A stretch of DNA of 64,000 bases from Ichthyophis bannanicus (GCA_033557465.1 CM066032.1:1315977758-1316041757), one strand, 5' to 3'. Counted from the first letter of the stretch, positions 32,181 through 43,679 are shown. A program made the numbers and translations. The notes: generated from the letters alone by a model not told the origin.

Positions 32181-32196
32181 GAATTTCAAAAGGGGA
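32181..32196. repeat. L1 target-site duplication (right copy)
   Basis: Exact repeat of 26691-26706. It is preceded by the LINE A-tail and followed by the resumed ERV-B pol sequence. Confidence 0.95.
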
Positions 32197-35100
32197 AAAT
32201 CCTTTTGACTTTACAGGGGCTGAACGTATTCTGAGTAAAGCTATTGGGAGCACTTGGGGCCACTTCAAGTTTGTCTCCTGACAAAGCTTAGACACTTGGG
32301 TTTTGATGGTACGATTCATACGCTCAACTTTCCCTGAACTCTGGGGTCTATATGCAGTGTGAAGCTTCCATTGTATCTGTAGGGCTTTTGCTAACTGTTG
32401 AGTAATCTGAGAAACAAATGAGGGTCCATTATCTGACCCTATTACTGCTGGAATTCCGAATCTAGGGACAATCTCTCTTAGTAGAACTTTCGTGACTTCT
32501 CGAGCTTTCTCAGTTCTAGTTGGGAAGGCCTCTACCCACCCCGAGTAAGTACAAACTAATACTAATAAGTAATGATATCCATTGGCTTTTGGCATTTCAG
32601 TAAAGTCAATTTGCAGGTGGTGCATGGGGGTAACACCTCCTGACTGAACTCTGGGTGGTGGTGTGGGACCTTGCTTGGCATTATTTTTGGCACAAGTTAG
32701 ACACTGGCGTGCTACTGAGGCTGATAGGGCTGGTAACATGGCAATATAGAAATGTGGTCTGAGTGCTCTTTCCACAGCAGTTTTTCCATAGTGGGTAGCT
32801 TCATGAAAAGCTTTGACAAAGGCTGGTCCTAACAATTCAGGAATTACAATTCGTCCTGGGGGTTGACTGCCCTCTGTTGGTGGCAGTTCGATCCACCCAT
32901 CTTTCAATACTCCATTTTCTTTGTCACAATAATAGTCCAATTCTTTGGTGGTATATCGCGGTGCCCATGAATTCAAAGGTACTGGGAATAATGCTGCCTG
33001 CATCGGCATAGCTTGTGGTGAAATTTGTCCTGTCATAGCTGCTTGTCGTGCCGAGGCATCTGCAAATCTGTTTCCTCGGGCAACTTCTCCTTTTCCTGTT
33101 TGATGTCCTCTGCAGTGCATGACAGCTACACGAGTTGGGGCCCATACTGCATCAAGTAGCATCAGTATCTCAGGGCCATACTTGACTGATTTTCCTCCGG
33201 ATGTAATGAGTCCTCTTTCTTTGTAGAGAGCTCCATGGGCATGTAAGGTGGTGAAGGCATATTTCGAGTCTGTGTATACATTCAACACAAGTTTCGCACC
33301 TAGTAGTAGTGCTCGGGTAAGTGCTATCAATTCTGCTTTCTGGGCTGATGTGCCTGAGGCTAGGGCTGATGACTCAACAACTTCATGTTGCGTGACTACT
33401 GCATATCCGGCACAGCGTCGTCCATTGATGATGAGACTGCTTCCATCAACATAATAGATTTGATCAGGATTGTCTATGGGCACATCTGTCAGATCAGGTC
33501 GGCTTGAAAATACAGTGTCCATGACTTCCATACAGTCATGTTCTGGGAGTTCTTCACTAATAGGTATCAATGTAGCTGGATTCAAGGCATGGCTCACTTC
33601 CAATTGTATCTGTGGGTTTTCACATAGCATGCTCTGATATTTCAACATTCGGGAATTGGTGAGCCAAAAATTTGCTTTTTGTTCCATAAGGGCAAGGACG
33701 GCATGGGGCACAGTGACTCGTATGTTCTGTCCTAGTGTGAGCTTGTCTGCTTCACTCACCAACAATGCTGTAGCTGCGACTGCTCTCAGGCAAGGTGGCC
33801 ATCCTTTGGCCACAGTGTCCAATTGTTTCGATAAGTATGCTACAGGTCGCTCCCAATTTCCCAATTTCTGAGTCAACATGCCTAAGGCATTTCCTTGTGC
33901 TTCATGTACAAACAAGTGGAAGGGCTTATGAACATCTGGTAGTCCGAGGGCTGGTGATGACATCAATTCCTCCTTCAACGTCTTGAAGGCTGTATCCTGC
34001 TCAGGTCCCCACTCTAGTGGCGACTTTTCTTCTCCTTTTGTAGCTTCATACAGTGGCTTGGCAATTTGGGCAAAGTTGGGAATCCAGATTCGGCAATATC
34101 CTGCCGCTCCCAAAAAGGCTCTGACTTGCTTTCTGGTAGTTGGGGTTGGGATTCTGCATACTGCTTCTTTTCTTTCTCTGCCTAGCTTTCGGCTTCCTTG
34201 GGTTATGCGAAAGCCCAAGTATTTCACTTCTTTTTGACATAGTTGTGCTTTTGCTCTGGAAACTTTGTATCCAGCTTCATCTAGTAACTGCAAGAGGTCT
34301 TTGGTGGCTTGTATACATTCACTTTCTGATATAGCAGCTATCAACAGATCGTCCACGTATTGGAGAAGCACTCTCTTCCCCGGGGCCACTGGATAGCTGG
34401 AAAGATCTTGGTTCAGTGCAGCACTAAAGATGGTAGGCGAATTCTTGAAGCCTTGGGGTAATCGTGTCCAAGTAAGCTGGCCCCCTCTTCCAGAGATGGG
34501 GTCTTGCCATTCAAATGCAAACAATATCTGACTCACAGGGGCTAATCTTATGCAAAAGAATGCATCTTTTAGATCCAGAACAGTGAAGTGGGTGGCTTCA
34601 GCAGGAATTAATCCTAGAAGAGTGTAAGGATTGGGTACAACTGGATGTATGGTCTCAACTGCTTCATTCACTCTTCTTAGATCTTGCACTGGGCGGTAGT
34701 CATCTGTTCCAGGCTTTTTCACTGGCAGAAGTGGGGTGTTCCATGGGGATTGGCATACTTCTAGTAGGCCGTGTTCTAGTAATCTTTGCAAGTGGCGGTG
34801 GATACCTTCAATTGCAGCTCTTGGGAGAGGGTACTGTTTGACATGTACTGGTATGGCACTAGGCTTGAGGATTACAATTACTGGAGCTATATGTTTGGCT
34901 AGGCCCGGAGGACTGCCTTCTGCCCATACTCCAGGTGGGGCATCAATACTTTTCAAGGTTTGTTCAAAATAGGTATCTTGGACAGAGTCATCACTATAAT
35001 ATCTCCATTCTTCTTCTCGGGGTACTGTAAGCAACATCATTCCTGCTGGTTTGGCTTGCGGATTTACTGTCATTTGCATTTCTCCTCTTTCGGTGAAAGA

Positions 35101-35412
35101 TATTTGGGCTTGTAGCTTGGCTAACATATCTTGTCCCAGCAGTGGCACTGGACATTCAGGCATATAAAGGAATTGATGAGTTATTTGCTGTCCTCCTAGA
35201 CTGCATATGCGATTCTGAAGAAAAGGTTTTGTAGCTCTAGCACCAGTTGCTCCCACGATGGTGACTGCTTTTGTAGAAAATGGGGCTATTTTTCTATCTA
35301 TTACTGAATGTTCTGCTCCAGTATCAACCATAAAGTTCATAACTTGGTCTCCTATTTGTATTCCGACCATAGGCTCCTGGAGACCCAGAGCAAATTCGGA
35401 GCCCGGTCTGTC
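32197..35412 (-). pseudogene. ERV-B pro-pol, 5' part (protease, RT, RNase H, integrase core)
   Basis: An uninterrupted frame of about 1,070 codons up to the L1 insertion. Domains in order: aspartic protease with FMVDTGAEHSVI; RT with LPQGFKNSPTIF and YVDDLLIA (near 34346-34357); RNase H with VDGSSLIING, AELIALTRALLLG and TDSKYAF; integrase zinc-binding HHCC (around 32690-32810) and catalytic core with QIDFTEM, SDNGPSF and GKVERMNRTIK (D,D-35-E type). It is in the same frame as gag, downstream of TAG at 35413-35415, so expression would depend on stop readthrough as in gammaretroviruses. The L1 interrupts it after SPFEIL, and the reading frame then runs out into the LINE tail. Confidence 0.92.
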
Positions 35413-35526
35413 CTAATCCACGACATTTTCATCATAAGCTGCTGCCGCCAATGCTTGCACGGCTTCTCCTCTTTCACGCTGATATTGCTCTTGATTGGCT
35501 CCTCCGTGGTTTCGGGGATGGCCTCA
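35413..35526 (-). other. ERV-B gag/pol junction with two in-frame stops
   Basis: Gag ends at TGA (35524-35526). The frame then stays open for 36 codons until TAG (35413-35415), and protease begins shortly after. Gammaretroviruses use a single UAG suppressed at this junction. The protease-proximal TAG is in the expected position, which makes the upstream TGA the likely lesion. This is inference from spacing alone. Confidence 0.6.
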
Positions 35527-37344
35527 TTTCTCTTCTCTCCATTGATGATTGTTTTCGTCATCTTCGTGGGCGTCTTCGAGTTGCGGGCATGCATCTTTCC
35601 AATGTCCTTCTTCCCAGCAATAGGCGCATTGGTTTACGCCTATTTGGGGCCGGTTTCCTCCTCGGCCCCGCCCCCTTCCTCGGCTCCTTCGACTAGGGAC
35701 ACCTCCCCTTTTCTGTTCAACTATGGCCGCAGCCAAAAAATCAGCTTTCTTCTTCATCTTTCGATCACATTCTTTCTGCCTTTCATTATCACGATTCACA
35801 TACACCTTATGAGCGACTTCCAGTAACTGAGTTGCATTCATGCCCGCAAACCCTTCTAATTTCTGTAATTTACGTCTAATGTCTGGTTGAGACTGGTTTA
35901 CAAAAGCAGAATTCACCATGCATAAACTTCCTGGTGCATCGGGATCGTAGGGAGTATACATTCGATACGCTTCAATTAATCTTTCGTAAAACACTGCTGG
36001 GCTCTCATCTATACCTTGGGTAACTTCAGCAACTTTGGAAAGGTTCATAGCTTTCTGGCCCCCCCTTTTCAGGCCTTGTAACAGGCCTTGGCGAAAACGG
36101 GCTAGGGATCTGGATCCTCTATCTGTATTTGGATCCCAACGGGGGTCTTCATTCGAGAATTCTCTCTGAGCTGCTTCCCGATTGTCTATTCTTACTACCA
36201 CTCCTGGTTCTGGGGCTACAGGGTTCTCTGCCATCCAATCTATAGCTGCTTTCTTAATTCGTGTCCGCTCCTCCGTAGTAAATAGGGTGGACAGGAGCTG
36301 ACGGCAATCTGCCCATGTTGGCTGGTGGGTTTCCATAATAGTATTTACTAATTCTGTGAGTTCCTGGGGCTTATTCGTATAGGAGGCATAATGCGACCTC
36401 CAATTTAACAAATCAGTGGTAGAGAAAGGGACATACACATAGCTTAGGGGTCCCGGTACCACCTCATTCTCTTCATTCATTACAGGCACTCCCGGGACTT
36501 GCCGTAAAGGCATCATCTTAGCAGTGGAGGTCTTCTGGGATCTAAGCAATATTTTTGTAACTTTCCTATCCGGGATCTTTTTCTTCTCTTTTACAGGCTT
36601 GTCAAAAGGTATCTTCTTTTCTATATACTTTGTTTTGGATTTATTACTTTTTACTGGCAGGCTAACACTGGCGGTCGCTACTATTACGCTGTCAGTCTCA
36701 CTCAGGGAATTTCCAGTTTCTTCCTCCTCTATCTCTGTATCTGACTCGCCTTTCTCTGTTCCCGTAGTATCATCTTCTTCAACTAAGGGAAGTTCATCTC
36801 CCTGCTCTTCAGGAGGTGGGTCAGGGGTTGGGTCCCGCACCGGCTGTCTCTGGGGCTCTGGGGCAGGACGCCGGGCTACTCTTACTGGACCCGGGGTTCT
36901 AGGCTGCCGGGGAACTGCCTCTGGGGAATCAGGATCTACCAGGATAGGTTTCTTCCTGGATTTCTCATCCTTCCCTCTCTTGCTAGCCTGCTTTTTCTCT
37001 ATTTTCTGACTGTGATCTGTTTTTGCTAACATTATTCTGCACTGTTCTTCATAACAGCGCTTCGCCCAAGGAGGCGGATCTTCACAAATACTTAACCAAG
37101 AATCTATATAGGGATACTGATCAGGATGCGCTATTCGCACTCTATGGTGTAGTAACTGGATAATCCCTACATTAAAGGTTCCCTCTCGGGGCCAGTGGGG
37201 GTCTAGATCGGGCCACTCCCTAGTACACAAAATCTGCAAATGGGCTGCTGTCATTTTAATACCATAATCTCCAGAATATCCTTCCTTGAAATGTGTGATC
37301 ATACATTCTAACGGAGTGTTCCTAGTAGACCCCGCCCCTCCCAT
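35524..37344 (-). CDS. ERV-B Gag polyprotein
   Basis: About 606 residues from ATG at 37344. The frame is open further to an ATG at 37365, but the second Met starts MGGAGSTRN, a fitting N-myristoylation signal, so I prefer it. Domains: matrix with YIDSWLSICEDPPPWAKRC; a long acidic/proline-rich linker (PDPPPEEQGDELPLVEEDD); capsid with PFSTTDLLNWRSHYASY and a following gammaretroviral p30-type helical region; a basic stretch; one zinc knuckle CAYCWEEGHWKDACP (CX2CX4HX4C) near the C-terminus. It is the structural protein that assembles particles and packages RNA. It ends at TGA 35524-35526. Confidence 0.92.
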   Translation of the reverse strand: MGGAGSTRNTPLECMITHFKEGYSGDYGIKMTAAHLQILCTREWPDLDPHWPREGTFNVGIIQLLHHRVRIAHPDQYPYIDSWLSICEDPPPWAKRCYEEQCRIMLAKTDHSQKIEKKQASKRGKDEKSRKKPILVDPDSPEAVPRQPRTPGPVRVARRPAPEPQRQPVRDPTPDPPPEEQGDELPLVEEDDTTGTEKGESDTEIEEEETGNSLSETDSVIVATASVSLPVKSNKSKTKYIEKKIPFDKPVKEKKKIPDRKVTKILLRSQKTSTAKMMPLRQVPGVPVMNEENEVVPGPLSYVYVPFSTTDLLNWRSHYASYTNKPQELTELVNTIMETHQPTWADCRQLLSTLFTTEERTRIKKAAIDWMAENPVAPEPGVVVRIDNREAAQREFSNEDPRWDPNTDRGSRSLARFRQGLLQGLKRGGQKAMNLSKVAEVTQGIDESPAVFYERLIEAYRMYTPYDPDAPGSLCMVNSAFVNQSQPDIRRKLQKLEGFAGMNATQLLEVAHKVYVNRDNERQKECDRKMKKKADFLAAAIVEQKRGGVPSRRSRGRGRGRGGNRPQIGVNQCAYCWEEGHWKDACPQLEDAHEDDENNHQWREEK

Positions 37345-38082
37345 TTCGATGTGTGCGCGCAACAACAGACAGAAGGGAAAAGGAGGGCGGACCGTGGGTA
37401 AGGGGTCCTCACGGTCCTAGAAACGTATAAGGGAAACAAATAACAAGACAAGACGACAATCGCTTCCCCCTTTTTGCGACTTGAACGCGGTCACCCGGTC
37501 AAGAAATGCGCTACTCAGGGGTCCGCCTTCACTTGGTCTGTGCTGCCAGACCTCTCATTCACACTTCATGCACACAATCATGCTAGCAACGTATCCCAAA
37601 AATGCATTTCTTTCTATCTATTCTGACTAGTCTTATCCAATTTCCAAAATACAAAAAGACGGGAGTTTCGCCCTGCGAATACTCATGCGGGGGTACTCGG
37701 TCCGTCTTAGAGAGGTGATCAAGCTCTCTTACCAATTTCCAATTTCCAAGTTCAAATGGCAGCACTGCTCTTTCTTATCTGTCTAGACATACCAAATCAA
37801 AACTCTACTCACCGGATCCGGTCCTCAAACTTCCCAAGCAGGCGCATGAGTTGGACCTCGGACTCCCCTCACTCGGGTTCGAGGCGTTGGCTCCAGCTGG
37901 GCCCGGCACCCGCCGAGGTCCGACCAGCTCCCTCCAATGCAATGGACCGGTGGCGCCAGGAAGCGGCCCCCGTCGGAAGGGCGCGATCCCGGCAGGACCA
38001 AGCCTATAGAGGCGGAAAGTCGTGGTATATTGCCCTATATACACTTTGATTCCACAACTTTCCGGCCAACGCACCAAGAATA
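37345..38082 (-). promoter_or_regulatory. ERV-B leader: primer-binding site, splice donor, conserved block
   Basis: On the minus strand the primer-binding site TGGTGCGTTGGCCGG begins about five bases after the LTR (near 38076). A donor CCGGATCCG|GTGAGT has GT at 37812-37811. A block (37575-37745) is almost identical to 10197-10370 of ERV-A, whereas flanking leader sequence is much more diverged. The region directly upstream of gag (37345-37570) has no counterpart in ERV-A. Confidence 0.75.
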
Positions 38083-38727
38083 TGTGGCAGCAAAGCGCAG
38101 ACAAACCAATAATACCAGGAGTCTGTTCAGAAGGTCCAAATCATTTATTTGTGCACAAGTCTCAAGCAAAGACAATTTCAAAATGGCTGAGCGATGTTCT
38201 CTGGCAATACAACAACTTTTATAGACTTTTGCTCCATTCTAGGTATAGAAAAACATTTCATTGGTCCCGGTAACCTCCCGTACCTCCCATACCCCTTCTA
38301 TTGGTCCCGGTACTGATATGATTATCCAATTATGTCCTTTGAGTGGGCTTAGCACCTGCTTCGCCCCCTTCTAGTCCCAATTACAATGGCCAGTTCATCA
38401 ACTTGTTACTTTCATACTTTCAAGGCCATTGAGCCAATTTGTACGTGTAGGGGAGCAAGGCTCTGCAGCTTTTCTGTCAACAGTTCCAATTAAATCCCTT
38501 ACAGCTGCATTCTCTTATCAGTGAGCATATAAACATATTTCTCCCATTCCTTCAATTCTACTTATCTAGGTTAATGCAATACTTTTACTGAGTTCTAATT
38601 CTTCCACAGCATATTGGGGGATGTGCAATTCCCTTGGGCCTCTCCACAGGCTTCATTTACAGGTCAAGCTGTTCAGGCCTGTCTGCTCACTTCAGACACC
38701 ATGGATCACAGGCCTATACCTGCCACA
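38083..38727 (-). repeat. ERV-B 5' LTR
   Basis: 645 bp, same length as the 3' LTR. I count about four single-base differences between them. TATAAAA lies at 38217-38223 (reverse). It is followed on the plus strand by CTGT, the target duplication. Confidence 0.93.
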
Positions 38728-38731
38728 CTGT

Positions 38732-39729
38732 ATGCCACATTCCAGCTCCAAGCAAGTGCACAAAACATAGACTTTCTAACTGACTCCATATTCACCCTAC
38801 AGTACTGAACAGATCCAGGCCCAGGTTTACCCCAATGCATGCACAGATGGATCAACCCTGTCGTGCGGATCTAGACCCAGACTGGCAATGCAAACATAAA
38901 AGACCTTGTCAGCTCCTCACCACCCACATTTCACTCCACTTCTTTTGCCTGAGCTTACAGGAGCTAGCTGGCCCTCTGGGAAGAAGCTGCATTAAATCCC
39001 CTCTAGCGAACTAGACTTAGCTGTCTTTCCACAGAAGTACAAGTTATCCCTTTCCACTTTTCTCCCTGCCTGTTACCCATTCTCTGCCTTCTACCCCTTC
39101 ACTCTGCATGTTCATCTCAATGCACCTACCCTCTCATCCTGCCCTACTTTGCTCTCATCTTTTTCTCATGCTAGAAGGCTCCGAGGAGGAGGGTAGGAGG
39201 CAGAGAGAGAGGAAGAGATGATTTGTAGCCTTAGATGTCTATCCTGCTTTCTGTCTTCACTCCTTCTCCTGTTACTCCCCTCTCCTGGCCCCTTCCCCTC
39301 CGTCTTGGAGTGTAGAGAGAGGGGGCCATGGAAGGGTCGAGGGCAGAGAGAGAGCACAGTGCAGGGTGAAGACGTTGAAGGCAGAGAGGGGGTAATAGAG
39401 CAGGGGCAAGAGAGAGTAAGGAAGCTGTTCTGTGGGCTGTGGCGGTGAACGGGCCCTGTCTGACCACTACTGGCACAGAGAGACTTTGAGAAGGAGTTGG
39501 AAGGTGCCCAGACTCTGAGGCAGCAATAGGCTCCTCTCCAGACCAATTGGGGAGGGGGAGAGGCAGTGGTAGCTGCCTGCCGTGGTAGGCAGTAATAGCG
39601 GGGGCCAGGGGCGGCCCAAGGGGGGTGCGGGGCCATGTTCAGAGACTCGGTGCGGGGCCTCATTTGCATTAATATTTGCATAATGTTACCATACCCTAAC
39701 TTTTAGTAAACAAGCCTCTTAATGAGTGT
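38732..39729. other. No gene recognised; CT/GA-rich stretch
   Basis: 39170-39660 is purine-rich on the plus strand, with long composition-driven frames on both strands. No family signature or repeat end was seen. Confidence 0.5.
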
Positions 39730-40145
39730 ATGGATAAAGAAAGACTAAAAGATTTCTACATTACTATAATCCAGTGTCAACTGCCAGGCACATTAGGAAC
39801 TACTGCAAACACTGCCCATTTAGAACCCATAGCAAACCTGCCGTATCATAACAGCACTACCAGGACTCACAAAGCACAAGACCCTACCTATCAAAAGGCA
39901 ACACTGCAAATATTAAACCAATACATTTCAGATAATAACAATACATGACCTACTGGGGAAAGAGAACAAGTGGCAATGTCAAATAGAAATTACATAAACA
40001 GAATACCTCAGCTCAGTTACACATGCAGAACATAGACCGTCACCAAACAAGAAATCACAATGTAGAAACAGGAAGACAATAATTAAACAGGGAACCCCAA
40101 AAGCCCAACAACACTGTAGAAATAAAACTATAAATTAATTTCCTC
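39730..40145. repeat. Dispersed repeat, related to 56480-56660, 61500-61910 and 63285-63445
   Basis: A-rich sequence sharing words such as 'cagttacacatgcagaacatagac', 'actgcaaat' and 'catattaagaa'-type phrases with the other three sites. The type of element is not recognisable. The similarity is loose and judged by eye. Confidence 0.35.
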
Positions 40146-40565
40146 TTGTACTAAACAAAGCGCAGACGTTAATTATGCACATTTCCCAGAGCTGGCATAT
40201 TTCAGTTAATAAATTCAATAAAGAGATATTTTTCTACCTTTTGTGCATTTTCTTTCAGTTGCAATTGCTCCAGCCACTTTCTTCTGGTTTCTTCGTGTCT
40301 TCTGTTAACTCTCCATCATCTGCTGTCCATTTGTCCTTTCTTCACTCTTCTAGTTTTTTCCATTCTCTCTCTACATCTGCTTTAACATACTAATCTCTCT
40401 CCTTTTGCTCTTTCCTCATTCCTATTTCATCCACTCAAATTTTACCCCACCATCCTCAATCCCCACTTACTCTCCCAATATCCGGCCAATTGTAAATTTG
40501 TCTTCCCTCCCACACAAAATATTTTTTCCCTCTCCATTTCACTCTTCCAACTCTATCCCATTCTA
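40146..40565. other. T/C-rich sequence before the minisatellite
   Basis: Pyrimidine-rich, with no feature recognised. It merges into the array that follows. Confidence 0.5.
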
Positions 40566-41998
40566 ATCCTCCCACAACATCAGCTCCCTTCTAGTTCCAG
40601 CCCCACCCAGCATCCGCTCCCTTCTAGTCCCTGCATCAGCCCATTTCCAGTCCTAGCTCCCCCATCTGAGTCCCTCCATCAGCTCATTTCCAATCCCAGC
40701 CCCCATAAGCCCATTTCTAGTCCTATCCTAGCCCCACCATCAGCCCATTTCCAGTCCTAGCTCCCCCATCCGAGTCCCTCCATCAGCTCATTTCCAATCC
40801 CAGCCCCCCCAACAGCCCATTTCCAGTCCTATCCTAGCCCTCCATCAGCCCATTTCCTGTCCTAGCCCCCCTCACTCAGCCCATTTCCAGTCCTAGCTCC
40901 CTCCCCTCACAGCCCATTTCCATTCCAAGTCCCCCTCCCCATCAGCTATTTGCAGTTCAAGCCCTCCTTCCACTCAGCCCATTTCCAGTCCTAGCCACCC
41001 CCCCAGCCCATTACCAGTCCTAGCCCCCCATCAGCCCACTTCCAGTCCTAAGGCCCCCCCATCACCCCATTTTCAGTCTTAGCTCCCCCATTGCCCTTTA
41101 CCTGTCCTAACCCCCATCAGCCCATTTCCAGTCCTAGCCCCCCCCATAGCCCATTACTAGTCCTAACCCCCATCAGCCCATTTCAAGTCCTAGCTCCCTA
41201 CCCTTACAGCCCATTTCCATTCCAAGCCCCCTCCCCATCAGCTATTTGTAGTTCAAGCCCTTCTTCCACATCGCCCATTTCCATTCCAAGCCCCCGTCCC
41301 CATCAGTTATTTGCAGTTCAAGCCCTCCTTCCACTCAGCCCATTTCCAGTCCTAGCCACCCCCCAGCTCATTACCAGTCCTAGCCCCCCCCATAGCCCAT
41401 TACCAGTCCTAAGCCCCCCGTCAGCCCACTTCCAGTCCTAAGGCCCCCCCATCACCCCATTTTCAGTCTTAGCCCCCCATAGCCCATTACCAGTCCTAAC
41501 CCCCATCAGCCCATTTCCAGTACTAGCCCCCCATAGCCCATTTTCAGTCCTAGCCCCCCCCATAGCCTATTACTAGTCCTAACCCCCCATCAGCCCATTT
41601 CCACTCTTAGCACCCCCATAGCCCATTACCAGTCCTAACCCCCCTATCAGCACATTTCCAGACCTAGCCCCCCCTATAGTCCATTACCAGTCCTACCCCC
41701 CATCAGCCCATTTCCAGTCTTAGCCCCCCCATAGCCCATTACATCCTAACCCCCCCTCCATCAGCCCATTTCCAGTTTTAGCCCCCCCATAGCCCATTAC
41801 ATCCTAACCCATCAGCCCATTTACAGTTCTAACTCCTCATCAGCCCACTTCCAGTCTTAGCCCCCCCATAGCCCATTACCAGTCCTAGCCCTCCTCCCCC
41901 ATCTACCCACTTCCAGTCTTAGCCCCCCCATAGCCCATTACCAGTCCTACCCCCCCCCCATAGCCCATTACCAGCCCTAACCCCCCTCCCCCCATCAG
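40566..41998 (+). repeat. Pyrimidine-rich minisatellite, unit about 24-27 bp
   Basis: More than fifty degenerate copies of a unit close to CAGCCCATTTCCAGTCCTAG plus a variable run of C. Sub-variants 'catagcccattaccagtcct' and 'catcagcccatttccagtcc' alternate, which suggests a two-unit higher-order repeat in parts. Runs of 5 to 9 C vary between units. Strand asymmetry is extreme (C-rich plus strand, G-rich minus strand). Open frames here are repeat artefacts. Confidence 0.92.
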
Positions 41999-42130
41999 CC
42001 CTGATAGATTTAAACAAAAAAAAACCCCGGCTGCTGCTGCCGCTGCTGCCGTGGCAGCGGCAGAATCAAATGTCCCGCCGCGGGGCCCCGCCTGCCCGGC
42101 AGAACCTCCCTGAGCTCCCAAGTCCCTCCC

Positions 42131-42338
42131 AATGCGCGGGCTTTCAGAGCCGCGAGAGTTCCCTTTCTTCTCGCGGCTCTGTTAATCTCGCCGGGGCTGA
42201 TGGGCTAAGATATGCCATACTGGGCTTGATGGACCTTGGTCTGACCCAGTATGGCATATCTTAGCCCATCAGCCCCGGCGAGATTAACAGAGCCGCGAGA
42301 AGAAAGGGAACTCTCGCGGCTCTGAAAGCCCACGCATT
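42131..42338. repeat. Near-perfect hairpin, 94-bp arms, 20-bp loop
   Basis: 42131-42224 and 42245-42338 are reverse complements with essentially one mismatch (C/T at the outer end, 42137). The arms hold 'tttcagagccgcgagagttc' and 'aatctcgccggggctgatgg'. The loop 'cttgatggaccttggtctga' matches the 3'-end phrase of LINE fragments at 47570 and 62830. The arms are CpG-rich. The structure sits 130 bp after the minisatellite. Confidence 0.9.
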
Positions 42339-42684
42339 GTTCTTATAAGGCTGACCAGAATCGGGGCCAGCCTGCACATTCAGGCCTTCCCGATTCTGAT
42401 CACGCGGGCACCTCTAGGCCCCATGGGATCAGAATCAGGTCTAATTCCAGACGTCCCGCTTCTGGTCAGTCGCACAGGGAGATGGACGACCAATTCAGAA
42501 TGTGCCTCCACATGGATGGGAGAAGGAAATTATATATTGAAAATATTCCATTTTAAGGCTCAGTTCAGGATGACTGCATGAGAGTCCAATACTATCACAG
42601 ATTTGGCTCTGTTTCAGTCTTGTTTATACTAAACAGTGGAATGAAGCACCATTTGCAATCTGAGCTCTTCTCGATGACATTGAA

Positions 42685-43427
42685 TTTTTATCAGTTCTTA
42701 AGATTTACCCATACCAGGCTGTCGCATTTTCAAGGCACCTCTGGTTTTTGTCTGAACATTTGGCAGGCTTAGCCCTTTTTGATGACAGAGTCTCAGCAGA
42801 AACAAAGAAAAAGATGGTGCAGAACCTTCAGTGGCCACCATTTCCAGACATTCCCATTGTCTGTTGTTTAGTTCAGATGACATAAAAACTGCCAAATGGG
42901 GTGACCTCTAAATGTTTATTTTCTTTAAACATTTGTGTGTTTGCTATAAATATGATAAAGAACAAAACCAGAGAGAGTGAGAGAGAGTAATTTCCATTTT
43001 AATAGGACCTTTATTTATTTTATTTATTTAACAATTTTATTATACCACCTTATCTTAAAATCAAGGCAGTTTACAAAGAACTTCAATTTACAGAGAACTT
43101 TCAAAAGTAACAATTAAAAAGTCGTCCCAATACATAAAAACTTCCTTAGCAAACATAGGGAGGGGGAGAACTGGGAATGATAAATTATAACTAATGTTCA
43201 AGGTGATGTGTATGTAGGAGTTCATGGGGGTGGGGCATCAGGTTTCATTGAAGTGCTCGATGAATAGGAAGATCTTGAGCCGTTTCTGGAATTCCTTAAT
43301 GTCTGTGGTGGTTCTCATTTTCTCCAGGAGAATGTTCCAGATAGATGGAGCGGCAAGTGTGAGGGCCCTCTTGGATGTTGTTTGTTTGGCTTTTGTGAAC
43401 AGGTAGGGTGTTGGTATGTTATTGATG
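42685..43427 (-). repeat. Duplicate of 21553-22293 (LINE 3' end plus 3' flank)
   Basis: See the entry at 21553. Here the LINE continues beyond the shared block to about 45700, so this copy is longer at its 5' side. Confidence 0.85.
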
Positions 43428-43679
43428 TTGCTACTTCTCGCTGGTCTGTTGGGTTTAGTACAGATGAGATCCTGCAGACGTCTGGCTGTTAGGTTGATTT
43501 TGATCATGAAGATGGTTAGGGCAGATTTGTATTTGGTACGTGATGTGATTGGCAACCAGTGGAGTTGGTGCAGGAGGGGAGTTATGTGCTCTCACCGAGA
43601 TGATTCCATGATGGTTCGCACAGTGGTGTTTGGTACTAGTTGCAGGGGTCAGGTAGATTGTTTATGTAGACCTTGGAAG

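Larger units (their letters stand above)
23169..38731 (-). mobile_element. Endogenous retrovirus ERV-B (gammaretrovirus-like), interrupted by an L1
   Basis: Full provirus on the minus strand. Its 645-bp LTRs at 38083-38727 (5') and 23173-23817 (3') are flanked by the 4-bp duplication CTGT (23169-23172 and 38728-38731). Order 5' to 3': LTR, primer-binding site, leader with donor, gag, pro-pol, env, polypurine tract, LTR. The LTRs differ at about four positions by eye, so integration is recent. Long reading frames survive for Gag, Pol and Env, with an L1 insertion in integrase, an extra in-frame stop at the gag/pol junction and one in-frame stop in env. With these breaks the copy cannot complete a cycle as it stands. 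CA fold motifs, gag and pol in one frame separated by a stop, and the GPY-type integrase end support a gammaretrovirus-like class. Confidence 0.93.

Noticed and set aside
41091..41441. Proline/serine-rich open frame
   Set aside because: It is the translation of the pyrimidine-rich minisatellite.
40566..41998. CRISPR-like array
   Set aside because: Units are contiguous degenerate repeats without unique spacers, and the DNA is vertebrate.
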